Source: Rutstroemia sp. NJR-2017a BVV2
Lineage: Eukaryota; Ascomycota; Leotiomycetes; Helotiales; Rutstroemiaceae
Direction of reading: 5' to 3'
Assembly (NCBI GenBank): GCA_002946415.1
Contig: NJPS01000012.1
Coordinates: forward strand, 124,001-188,000
DNA length: 64,000 nt
Numbering within the stretch: position 1 is the stretch's first letter; every line of letters begins with the position of its first letter. The notes beneath the pieces were generated by a model, which had not been told where the DNA came from, searched no databases, and saw only the letters and a list, made by a program, of their open reading frames with translations. Both the position numbers and the translations under genes were made by a program. Of the stretch, positions 21,590-32,884 are shown in pieces.

Positions 21590-22731
21590 ATGTCAGCACC
21601 ACAGTATCCCTATAATAGTTATGCTGCACCTCGCCTGTTGGTTACGCTGGACATCCACCTAATTATGGATATTCGTCTGGTGCTCCAATTCCAACTCGAC
21701 CGCCAGCTTTTGCTCGCCCCCCTGACCCTACATTTTCGGCCAGGACGCCTGGTGTCGGGCCAAGACGTGAATACATACCAGATGACGATACATTAGATGA
21801 CGATCGACGAGGGAATCAACATCGCGATAGACGAGGCCATCGTGCATCAGAATATGATGAGGAGCCAAAGCGTCGTTCATCAAAATATGACAAAGATAAG
21901 CCAGAGCGTCGTTCATCAAGATATGACGATGATAGACGAGACCATCGTTCATCAAAAAATGTTGAAGGAAGTCCACCACCGCCTGCGAGAGAAAAGAAAG
22001 GTGAGAGAACTAATGACCGAGGCGACCGTAGACCCAACGATCGCGATACCCATCACCAACCTAGAGTTCGTAGTCCAAGTCCGTATTATAAGGAGCGCCG
22101 TCGAGACTCCCATAAACAGCCTGAGGGGGAAGAAAGAGACAGGAAGAGAGCTGAGAGCAGGACAAGAACGAAAAGTACAAAGGAGACTACAGTTGACCGC
22201 AGTATGACTGAGGAAGAGCGTGAGGGTGTGAAGGGACAAATGTGGGAAGAACTGAAGCAGATTAAAACAAAGATGGAACTGGTCGAGCAGCTGGAGAAAG
22301 CTCCGGTGGAATTCCGTAATGCGTTGCTCAGCAAGAAAGCGCTCGAGCAATTAAAAATGGATGCGGGAAACGAGGGTATTTCCCGGAGGGAGGGTCAACT
22401 TGAGGCGCTTACTAAGTGGAAGTCGGGTCTCTTGAAAGCTGAATCTAAGGGGGGTATCGATCCCAGAGACGTTAAAAAATTACAAGCAGACTGGCTGGAT
22501 GCGGCTAAAGATCTCAAGAGATACCGGGAGGGAGCCCAGGCCGATGCAGATAACTTCGAGGCTTATTATGATCCAAAGGGTAAAATTGCCAAACTGAACA
22601 GCGAACTTGTTCGTCATCTGATTGTGATGGACAGTCTTGCATGTAGGATTGGTGAGAACTCGCTAGGTTACCTCACAAGAAAGCTTCCTCACTTCAAGCA
22701 CTTGTTTGGGCAGAATCGCAGCTCAGGATGA
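21590..22731 (+). CDS. Unknown basic repeat protein with helical C-terminus, one apparent frame break
   Basis: The ATG at 21590, 116 bp after a TATA box, opens a frame encoding MSAPQYPYNSYAAP. Coding character then moves to another frame at 21620-21640, which continues without stop to TGA at 22729-22731 (PVGYAGHPPNYGY onward). One missing base accounts for it; adding one base makes the length a multiple of three (~380 residues). The N-half is Tyr/Pro-rich, then has several RS/RD-type repeats (RRSSKYDKD, RRSSRYDDD, HRSSKN) at ~21840-21960. The C-terminal ~175 residues from 22204 are helical and charged (WEELKQIKTKMELVEQLEKA) with no family I recognise. The break may be an assembly error or real inactivation; an intron from the GT at 21640 is possible but would delete coding-like sequence. 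A shorter product could start at the ATG at 22204. Confidence 0.6.
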
Positions 22732-23598
22732 TTGATGATTGATTGACCAATTAGCCGGAACAGTCACCTCTTGTTCTAGATCTCATCGTGTGGGAATATA
22801 ACAACCACGCGATTCTGCTTCGGTAGCATGCTTGGAAAGGAGTACTGTGGTCGGGGGCGGGGTGTAACGAATTGCAAATGGAATATTAGCAATGAGATCG
22901 CTTGATCTCCCCAACCATAGACACCAGAGAGTAACAAACTTCTTCATATGATCGTGGGAGACTCTACTGGCCAGATATTGACCGGTGCTCAATTCTTGCT
23001 TGATTCGCGGTTCTCTCGAGACAGGTGGTTGTTAGTCGTTCGGACAACTTAGTTTAAGGCACGTGGTTTTAAAGAAAGAACATCTCTGCGCTAGTACCAA
23101 AGTAGAAAGCAGTGCGATTTTGCATCATTTTCTGCCTCGTTGTCTTCGCGCAATTAAACTCGACGACCCTTCATGTGGTAGGATCTGAATGTTCGACAAA
23201 GCTGTTGACTGAAACACATCAGCCCTAAAGCATTTGACTGGGGAAGTGATGGGTCCACGCGAGGCTTTTCCAAGAACTTGGTTCTTACGATGAATAAAGG
23301 ATGCTTTGCGCGTGGCAGTGTCCCTTCCGCTGGGAAGGGTCCAATCTCTCCTGCATTGGACCCCACGATATGTTAAAGTGGGTCTAATATCATTCTAGGA
23401 TGGCCCTACTGTTCGAACCGTTGTCAAAGAATCCACTGTATCGCCATGAATGCCTCAATTGGTATACATTTCAAGACGGTGAGGTCTGTGCCAATATGCT
23501 AATCCGTCGATACAAAATGGCGGACATAAACTTGGGATTCTACCAGATCAGCTCTCACAACTCGCCTTTGCCATCTGGACTTCTTTTTCTACCTTACT
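22732..23598. other. Intergenic spacer
   Basis: About 870 bp with no convincing frame. It holds the promoter of the following secreted-protein gene; no clear TATA element is assigned. Confidence 0.5.
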
Positions 23599-25304
23599 AT
23601 GTCTCTTGCGAACTTAGCCTCCATGGCGGCACTTCTAGGTGCAACGGCAGCATCGCCAGCTTTTTATCCCCATGAATTAACGGAGAGAGCCGGCATCAGT
23701 CTGTGGCCAGCACAAAGTTTCGTGACTGCCGACTTCCATCCTCCGACATTTGTCGTCACCAAGAATGGAGAAGAGCTTGAGCAAGGCTTGATTTTCATAA
23801 CACCAGCTCTGGAGAATGTCGGTAATTCTCTGAGCTCTCTTGGCTCCCTTCAAGCGACTGGAACGACCATCGTTACGGATGATGGGCAGTTGGTTTGGCA
23901 GGGTCCTCACAGCTCAGTAGTTGAAGTAGAGGCTTCAACAGACCAGGTCTTCAACATCACTACAAACCTTATGGTGCAAGAACTTGACGGAGAGCCAATA
24001 CTAACTCATTGGATTGGTTACGGATCCGATACGGGTAGAGGCTACGGCAGCGTAGCTGTATATAACACGAGCTACTCACAAATCTACACCGTGTGTCCAG
24101 AGCTCGACATTGTGTACAACAATGCGTCATTCCCCTCGGCCCCAACGTGCTTCGTCGATCTCCACGAATCCTTCGTTACTCCATCTGGGTCAATGATCAT
24201 CAGTGTTGCGAACATCACCAGCTTCGACCTCAGTCCGATCAATGGACCAACCGAGGGTTGGGTGTACGATTCCCAATTCTACGAGGTTGACATTAAAACG
24301 AACGAGATTCTCTTCAGGTGGAGCTCTGTTGAATCCGGTATCCCAATTACTTACACCAAACTCAAACTTGGCGAGGGAACGGCTGGCAATGGAACGCGGG
24401 ATAGTCCTTTCGACTGGTTTCATGTGAACGCAATCTCATCGGCTGGGGACGGTTATCTTGTGAATAGTCGGCATTGCTGGACTACTTGGATGCTTGACAA
24501 CTCAGGAACCATCCAATGGAAAATTGAAGGCAATAACACTGAAGGCTTGAGTAATTTTACCTTACCCACCGACGGCCTATTCGTGAGTTACACTTCGCTT
24601 TGGATATTTTCCATAAACTGACATTGACAGGAATGGCAACACCACGCTCGTTATCAAAATTTGACAGAAAGTGGCGTTACTCTGCATTATTTCAACAATC
24701 GCAACAGCAATTTCTCAAACGGGACTAATGAATCAAACGGTCTCGAACTGAACCTCAATCTCTTGGACTACACTGTCACCGTCGAGAAAAAACTAACGGA
24801 CCCTTTGGATCCTATTTAACCGAATCTCAGGGCGCTTTCAATCCGCTTGAAAACGGCAACACATTCATGGGCTGGGGTTCCATCGCCAAACTTAAGAAAT
24901 TCGGACCAAACGGCAACAACGATGTTCGGCTTGCGATGCAGTTTGGTGGTAAAGATCTCGTGCAATCATACCGAGCATACCGTCAATCCTGGAACGCAAC
25001 TCCCATTGCAAATCCAACTGCTGTGGGTCGGAACTCAACGGCTTGGATGAGCTGGAACGGAGCGACTGACCATACGGCGTGGAATATTTATGCTGGTACC
25101 GTCAAGACTGATCTGTCTCTTGTCGGTACGGTGCAGAGGGACAATATGTTTGAGGTTTCTTACCCGCTGCCGTCAGATGCGCAGTTTCTTCAGGTTGCTG
25201 CTTACCGTGAATCTACTTGGTTGAGAAATTCCTCAGTGGTTACCGTCGGTCCTTTCTCCCATCCTGTTGATGTTGGGGATGAAGGGGATGAATGTGATGC
25301 GTAA
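23599..25304 (+). CDS. Secreted arylsulfotransferase-like (ASST) protein with a frame break in an A6 run
   Basis: Exon 1 (23599-24582, 328 codons) begins with a signal peptide (MSLANLASMAALLGATAAS). It shows the fungal arylsulfotransferase pattern: an ordered beta-rich region, then DWFHVNAIS and GYLVNSRHCWTTW. A 48-nt intron (24583-24630, CTGAC branch) leads to exon 2 with the family motif EWQHHARY. That frame stops at 24817-24819, while the conserved continuation (ESQGAF..LENGNTFMGWGS) lies in another frame to TAA at 25302-25304. The frames meet at an A6 run (24787-24792); one more A would join them into about 552 residues, the usual family size, with many N-glycosylation sites. In bacteria ASST moves sulfate between phenols; the function of the fungal secreted members is not settled. 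Either a homopolymer error or a recent null allele; the unrepaired frame gives ~390 residues. Confidence 0.75.
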
Positions 25305-27982
25305 GAGTTGGGGGACGAATCTGCGGATGTTGAAGCTTTTATCATTCTCTTCATGCCTTATATAGGTATATGTATTTCATACTCTTTCCCTTCTTGCTTA
25401 ATACTTCTTAGATACTTAGTTAGGTGTTCACTTGGAGTAAAACAACATGCGAAAGATTACCCTCCAAGCTATCTAATCCTTCAGTCAAGATTTCTCTAAC
25501 TCATGCATGACTAAGTCCCACACATATCCACTCACATGAATTTTCAGCTCCGAAACCCCACCCCAGCTCCCATGATCCATCCAAGCTACAGTATCCTTAC
25601 CCACCAATCCAGACCCTTCATCCACTATTCTCGCATAAACCCCTCATATCCCACACCTCGCCAATAAACCGCGCTCGCTCTCCCCTCTTCTTCCCCACCC
25701 CCAAGCCCTCTCCTCCTTAGCTCTTACCTCCCACTCTGCACTATCTATGCACACCCCAATGCTACGACCATATCATACGATATGCAACAAAGCCCGTCCT
25801 TCTCCTCTTCGCATCCTTCCTGCCAATCACAGAGATTTTTCTCGCTCTTCGTCCAATCACTGCCAATCGGAAAGAGCTACAGCACGCTTACTGATCTCCT
25901 TTTAATCTAATCACACAGCGTCGTGCTTATTTTGTTGCATATCGTGTCGGATGAACTTACTGTAGGAACGGTAGGTGAGAGTGGGGTTTTGCAAGCGGAC
26001 GAGGGTTTAGGGTTCTTGTTCTTTTTTTTTTTCGTGTGCAGAGTGGATTGGGGGTTTCTTTGAAAGGGGGCCAAGAAGTGCAGTACTTACTTGACTAATT
26101 GATCTTGGGGTGTTGGTTCATGTGAATGTATGTACTGTATATACGTACTGAAAAGAAGTATTTGAATTTACTGCTTTATTCGCGAGGCAGCACGAAGGTA
26201 AGGCCGCACCTTACAATGTATCGAAAGAGGTGTTACGACACTTGCAGCAATGCGGCAATTCTACTTACTAATACATTTCCAGCCAGAAACGTCCTCCCAT
26301 GCATTATCTATGCGAAGATCTAATCTTCTCATCTCATCCTTCCATCTCCTTCTATCGTCTTAGTCTTCTCATTGACCATGGACTGTACTGTACCATGTGC
26401 TCTCACGGAGCTACTGTATTCACAAGTGCATTTTCAAGCCGCTCAATCTTGATTCGTTAGCAATCTAGATCTGCAATCCCGATCCCGACTCGCTACAGCA
26501 CTTGGAAGTACACTATTCTCCATATTTTGCGGGGCGGCGCGGGCAGCGGTAAGGCTCAACATACAGCGCTCTTCTTGTAGCTACGGACCCTTACTCCGGG
26601 CAGCTGGGTAGGGTTGTGGCTGTGGCTGTGTTGTATTTCTACAGTAGCCTCGAATGACCTTAATCTCCACCTTACCGCACCAGCGACTCTTCTCTTTCGT
26701 CTTGTAGGAAGTCGAAGTGGAAGTGGAAGTGGAACAGGAATTGAGTTGAAGAGGAGAGAAGCAGTTCGATTGAATTGACTTCACAGTGCACAGCAAGCAC
26801 AGATTCCACGAGCTCGTAAGATCTAGACTTTGGCCATGTCATACATATGACCACTTGCCATCAAAACAGAGTTCAGCGATATGTGAATTAAGAACAATGG
26901 TCAGTAATCACCATCCAAATATCTCTCATCACCGCATGTTAGCCGTGCCGTACTGCACTGCACATCCAACCTATCCAAAAGACCGCATCCACAGAAAAAT
27001 CCATCAAATAACCCGGTACATCTATTCTGCATCAGCAACGCCGGATCTCGATCGCACAGTCCAAAAAGAGGGAAGATGAAAATCAAAGAAAACAATCGAC
27101 ATCCAATACTTCTCCGTCTTCATCGTCTTTGTTGCATATCTGACCATCCTCCGGAGTGTTCTCTCCCAACTCCATGTCTTAGGGGAGCCTTTTTTAGATG
27201 AGAGTTGGACGTTGCACCCGCAGCGGACACTTTGCTCCTGTTCCGTTCGTTTCCCCTGGTGACTGCGGGCCTCCTTTGGAAATTGGACATGTTGTGCCTA
27301 TGTGGATATACGATTTCTATTACTTCCTACATGCATATACGTACATATTCAGCTGGCTAATTGACAGACTGGCTTGAGCAATTGATTGGTGTTGTTATGA
27401 AAACTCTGTTTATATGCTTACTGTACATACTACCTGCGTAGTTGACATTTTGGCGACACATCTACACGACATACGACCGTGTACCTACTACTCATCGACA
27501 TCACCGGTCTCTCGCAATCACCTCCCAGTGAACTTCCATATCCCTATCAAAATGTCTCAACATTCCAAATCCTCAAACTCCCAACTGTACATACAGTACC
27601 TTGCTTGCCTCTAACAAAGAGATCTACATCCATCTCCACACAAAATAAATAAAACCCGGGAAACAGGCCCCTCTTTTTCACCATCCAACGCCCACCACAC
27701 CTATCAATCCATCGACTCAACCACCATCCCATCCAGTAACAATCCTCACGGTGCCGCGCTCCGGATTGTCAAACTCAATACTTGTACGACCCGGGGCGGT
27801 GCTGACCTACGTATCGGATATCACTGGCTGGATGGACGACGAGTCATCTTTGATGTACTGAGCGAGGTTAGTCTTGCTGGTACGGTACTGAGTACGTTCG
27901 TGCCAAGAGAGATAGTTCATCTCGGCGCATCTGTACTCTATTTTAGTAATCGATGCCTGCCCAATCCTGCTTTCTCTTCCTC

Positions 27983-28224
27983 CACTCCCTCAACCGGGAG
28001 AAAGGGCAGCATAAATGACATTTACACTCTTCTTCATCCTGGTACTCGATGCCTGCTCTATCCCAACCCTCCCCCTTCTCTGCCTTCATTCCTTCAATCC
28101 GGAGAAACGGCAACATGTATGCATGCACGTTGATTCACATTGACATCCACACTTCATTTACCAACCAGCCTCTTTCTCTCTTCTCTTCCTTTGGTCCTTC
28201 TACCCGGAGATACGGCAGCATGTA
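27983..28224 (+). repeat. Three degenerate ~105-bp direct repeats
   Basis: A core resembling CCGGAGAAACGGCAGCATGT recurs at ~27983-28014, ~28089-28120 and ~28192-28224, each preceded by a C/T-rich stretch with TTCCTTC-like words. Spacing is about 105 bp. CGATGCCTGC precedes the first two copies at the same distance. Confidence 0.6.
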
Positions 28225-29840
28225 CTCTTACATGTATGTGGTTAGATTGATTGACATTGACATTGACATTCACGGTCCATTCTCCAACCTCTCTCTCTCC
28301 CTCCCATATCGCTGCGTGTTCAGCTCGACACATACGATTATGGGAGAGAAGAATCACTCGTATGGCACAAACATCACTTGTACAGCACGAGAGCTCATCC
28401 AGGGAGCCCAGTTATGATAATTTACGAGACCACAGGTCTCTACATCGCCCTTGCCTCTCTTTCCCTAGGGAGAATCCATCAATCCAGACCAGCACAATCG
28501 CATCCATTGAGAAATAATTAATGCCACGGTTTTGTGCTTCACCACATACTTACATCTCATCTCGTGTACAACTTCTCCCACATCTTGTTGAGTCCCTTTT
28601 CTATGATTCCCTACATAGATATCTACAAGCAGTTAATGAACATCAGCAACAGACCCGACGATCAATCGCCGAGTACTATACCAGTCAGCCGCACCAATCC
28701 CTTCATCTAGTTCACAATATGTATAAATACCTACTTCCCCCGCTGTCCTCTATCCTCTCTTCCCTTATACTCGTCCCCCGAAATCCAATCCAAACTACAA
28801 GTCCCTCCATTAATCAATCCAAGCCAGGAGTCTCTCCAACCATCTCTCCAACCATCCAACTATCCAGTCAACTATCCCTCCACCAAGTACTAGCACTCTT
28901 ACTTACCCATTAGTTGGCCCAAATCCATACTCTTCACACGAAGAGAATATCTTCCTACAGGTAAAATTACATTAAATCACAATCTCAAACTTCCATCCAG
29001 GATTGCTACTCTCTCTCATATACTCTCCCTCTACATACATATAGAATTATATATGTCTAAATGCCATCCACCGTCCATTTCCCACCAGCTCTCAGGCCTT
29101 CACGCTTTTCTCCTCCATATATGTACAAAACGCAACCCATACCCATCCATCCACACAGGCAGATATCACATATCCCCCCCACATGACACAACCCAACCAT
29201 CAGATCACTCCAGCACCCAACGTAGCAAACGACATTCAAAGCACCAGACAAGATATACATACGCCTACACATATACAATCTCTGTAATCGGGTCACAACA
29301 TCCAAGAAAGGTATATCACTCAAAGAAGTCTCTCACTCAATGTAAACAAACGGATTTGGTTTGGTTTGGTTTGGCTGCTTGATTGATCTTTACTATAGAA
29401 AGAATAAATAATATCTCTTTTCCCGCTCCCTCCCTTCCCCCTCCCGCCCATTCTTCCCTCCCATCCATAGCTTCTTTTATTTCCATCCCTCCATCCCTAT
29501 TTTTCCCACCAATTTCCCTCTTCCCATCCTCCCCATCCCATCGCCTCTCCCCAACTTCCAACCCACCACATAAGAAACAAACAAACAAATAAAAAACCCC
29601 AAGCCCATGAGCTCGAAATCCGAAAAAATCCACCCCCAATCCATTCCTCCATCCATCCCTCAAGAATCATACTTACCAAAAATATCTCAAGAAAGAAAGG
29701 ACGAACGAACCAACTAACTAGTTGCACTGACTGTGCACCACTCCACTCACATCCGACCCAAAAGTATCGCATCGTACGAACTGAAAACGAAAAATGAAAA
29801 ATATTGGTAGCGCCTTAAAACGCCATTCCTCCCAAGGGGG

Positions 29841-29861
29841 TAGTAGTAGTAGTAGTAGTAG
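29841..29861. repeat. (TAG)7 microsatellite
   Basis: Seven perfect TAG units just downstream of the DENN gene's 3' end. Confidence 0.9.
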
Positions 29862-29999
29862 AAAAAGAAGAGCTTAGATAAACAAAGGCAACATAAGAAA
29901 GCAATGCGAAGAAGTTGTATCAAAAGCAATCAGATGCGAAGAAGAAGAAAAGAAAATACAATCAAGAAGATTCATCACATCACGAAGGAGTAGTTTATT

Positions 30000-32884
30000 T
30001 TAACGACCACCCAACGCACTTATTCTCGCGCCAGCAGGCCTGTGAAGAAGTCCACTCTTCGGGTGCAATTCCGGGTGATGAAGACTTTCGCGATCGCTTC
30101 TTCCGCTTCTGACTTCTTCGTCGCTGTCCTCTATGATCTTGGTTGGGATATCGGTTCCTTGATGGTACTGATGGCTATTCCTTTCGGGTGTGGTGATCGA
30201 GCTAGCGATTGACATAGCTGTGCTTGATCGATTGTGGATAAGATCGGGTGTTGGAGGAATGCTGGAAGCACGACCGCTTGGGTTGAGCATGCTGTCGTCG
30301 CCGGAGTCGCAAACATCGCTTGCAGTCATGGTCGAGAGGTTGCTTTCACGGTGTCGTCGTTGCTTCTCTCTTCTGGAAAGCTCTTCCGCTTCGGCATCAG
30401 CGTCGTGAGCTAATTGGAGACCTTCAACAGCAGCTGCACATTGATCGCTGATGTTTCGGATGATGTGGGCAATTGCATCGGTCTTGTCTCGAAGGTGACG
30501 GTCAGCGACGTCAGCGATGCTGATTGTGCTATAACGTTTGCTGTTTCGCACTCCCTTGACCAATCGAGCCTCCATTTCAGGCGCCATGTCATCACCTGAT
30601 CGGCTGGGTCTGTATGCTCGAACTGATCCATGAGATTGGGAGGCTTCCTTGCTCGACTTCCCTTCGCCATTCTTCTCCTCGGAAAGCTCTGCCGAATCTT
30701 CATCGTCCTCCTCGTACTCGCCGCCCAGATACTCGCTCAAATCCGGAGTCTTTTGAATGGTGCGTACCAAGTGTTCCAAGTGGTGAGATTGACCGCCAAT
30801 CAAACTGCGTAGGTGCAACACAACACGTTGTGCCTCATCACGTTGCCTGAGAAGAGTGGAGTTGGTGTGTTGGAGGGAAGCAAGCTCCTTATTGTTGCGC
30901 TTGCGCTCGCGCTCAAGTTCTTCGGCAATTTCTTGCTGTAGAACAAGCGCCTCTAAGGCGTCATCACGCTGTTTCTCAGTACCAGAAAGACGGGTTGTGA
31001 GGCGAGCGGCATCATCCTTCTGTTGATCGATAAGACCGGTGAGGCGTCTGTTTTCGCGCTTGTGGGTCTCGATCTTGGTTTTGAGATCTTGTGTTTCCTT
31101 GGTAAGTTGCTCGGCGAATGATTGGAATTTGAGGAATTGTTGTTTCCAACTCTCAAGTTCCTCAACCAAGAAATTGTTTCTCTTTGTGACCTTGCCGACT
31201 TCTGTATCCATGCGACCCTTGAGGTTGATGAAATCTTGCCATGCCTCGACTGCGTCTCTGGAGTATTGATTGCGCTCACGAACAATTTCATTAAGATGTC
31301 TCATTGAAACCTTGGTCATGAGAGGTTTCTTTTGAGCTCCACCAAATACAGCCTTCATTCCAGTGTTTCGTCCCTAATCAGAATTAGCAATTGACCCTAA
31401 TAACCGCAAAATTTTTTAACTCACCATCTTCTCACAAACATGATCCATCACTGCCATAATCGAGTCCTGGTTCCACCATTCTGGGTCTTGGATAGATTCA
31501 ACCTCTCCGCGCATAACAATGATCTGGCCTGCTGGTACCAACTTTCCACCTCCATATGCTGAACGGAGATGTTGTGGTACACCAGAAGGCGTCACATCAC
31601 CATTGAGAGCTTGAGTCATTCGGTTCACCATCTTTGTGCGTTGACCAGATGTCAAAGCAGTTGGTGGACTAGAAGTTAAAACAAAGTTACGGTCCAAATC
31701 CACTACTAAAGCGTCTGTAGGTGCTGTGAAAAGAGTTCGGCATTCGGCGGTAATACCAAGAATGTATGGACCAGGTTCTTGGACAAGCTCATGGGCATGT
31801 CTGGCATGAACAACAGGGACATATAGGCCACTCCATTCATAAACACGAACGAAATATCTGATCGTTTCGGATGCGACTGTAAGCATTGCTGGGTAGTGAG
31901 ATACGAAAATAATGCGACGAGTTGGCGACAAAGCGGCCTCGATGACTCCTACAATGTTAGGAATGGACAAGCAAGAAAATAGAGGCCACATGGCGAAGTT
32001 TTGGAATCCAGTTGGCGAGGATGGGAATTGATAGCAAAGTGCGTAATCCTTCATATCAATGCGCACAAGATCGTTGAGTCGTGGGGCAGGGAAACTGAGA
32101 ATGCGGGAGACTTCCTCAGCATGGAACAAGTTTGTAGCTTTGTTCCAATGAATCCACATCCCTCTCAGATAATCACCTAACAAGTTGTACAGAGGATATC
32201 TGGAGAGGAATGACAAGCAGTATGGGATCCAGTATGTCTCGTCGGCGGAATCGTAGAATTCTGACTCGGTTCTCCTCCTCAAATCTCGGATCGTCTCTGC
32301 GCGCTTCTCGTCTGCTCTTGACCAAACACGCAACGCGATACCATACAATGTGTGCGAAGAGTCTTGCTGTAAAACGAATGAGTGGTGTACGCAGTGTGGT
32401 TGACTTCGCCCTGTGCAGATTTCGACATCATGGGGGAAACAAGCCTGGTATTGACGTTAGCCTAGGAATCATTCCATTCTACACCATTTTGCCTCACCCT
32501 CATAGCTGCGTGAAGCGATCTAGCGATCTCGTTATCCTGCTCTAGTCTTGGACTGCTTCCAAGAATCTCCGGAAGCCAGAATTGCCCGACGGCCCCTTTC
32601 ATGTGCCCAATTTTACCTTGAGCTGGCGCTGGTGCTTTCACCCATTGCGCCGGTTCTCGGCCAACACCGCATACCATATAGGCATGGGTGAGTGTCTTCG
32701 GCGTTCGCGCTTGAGGTTTGACATTGAGTGTGGACGGGATTGGCTGCGTTATCCTAGAATGAAGCGACGAGGTCCGACTCGGAATAATCAAATTCTGGTC
32801 GTTGTTGTCGCGAGTACTTGGCCGGCCATCACGGTCTCCAGTCCTTGGTCGAAGGAGAGAATGGCTCGTTAGAGAGGGACCCAT
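30000..32884 (-). CDS. DENN-domain protein with C-terminal coiled coil (three exons)
   Basis: Exons 32884-32498, 32444-31425 and 31373-30000 are joined by introns of 53 nt (GTGAGG..CTAACG..ACCAG) and 51 nt (GTGAGT..ATTAG), both at phase 0, giving 926 residues. Exon 1 supplies a disordered N-terminus and the start of the uDENN part; splicing restores the core ACFPHDVEI, followed by HSFVLQQD. Exon 2 carries the central DENN region (LYGIALRVW, IPYCLSFLSRYPLY, RRIIFVSHYPAMLTV, PGPYILGI, DALVVDLDRNFV). Exon 3 begins a long Glu/Lys/Gln-rich coiled coil (~residues 500-700), then an acidic Ser-rich tail. DENN proteins are usually guanine nucleotide exchange factors for Rab GTPases, so a membrane-trafficking role is expected; the target Rab cannot be read from the sequence. 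The start MGPSLTSHSLL at 32884 sits in CCATGG context. Confidence 0.88.

Larger units (their letters stand above)
25305..29999. other. Long spacer without recognised genes
   Basis: About 4.7 kb, pyrimidine-rich on the plus strand between ~27.5 and 29.7 kb. Only short open frames are present and none has a recognisable motif or codon pattern. It holds the ~105-bp degenerate repeats described separately and a (TAG)7 run at 29841-29861. The last part is the 3' flank of the minus-strand DENN gene. Confidence 0.6.

Noticed and set aside
24783..24800. Programmed -1 ribosomal frameshift at the A6-C run
   Set aside because: The zero-frame codons are GAG AAA AAA CTA, so the XXXYYYZ heptamer is not in the required phase; a single-base indel is simpler.
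29337..29772. Two overlapping minus-strand frames rich in Trp/Gly/Glu
   Set aside because: Composition reflects the C/T-rich plus strand; no conserved motif.
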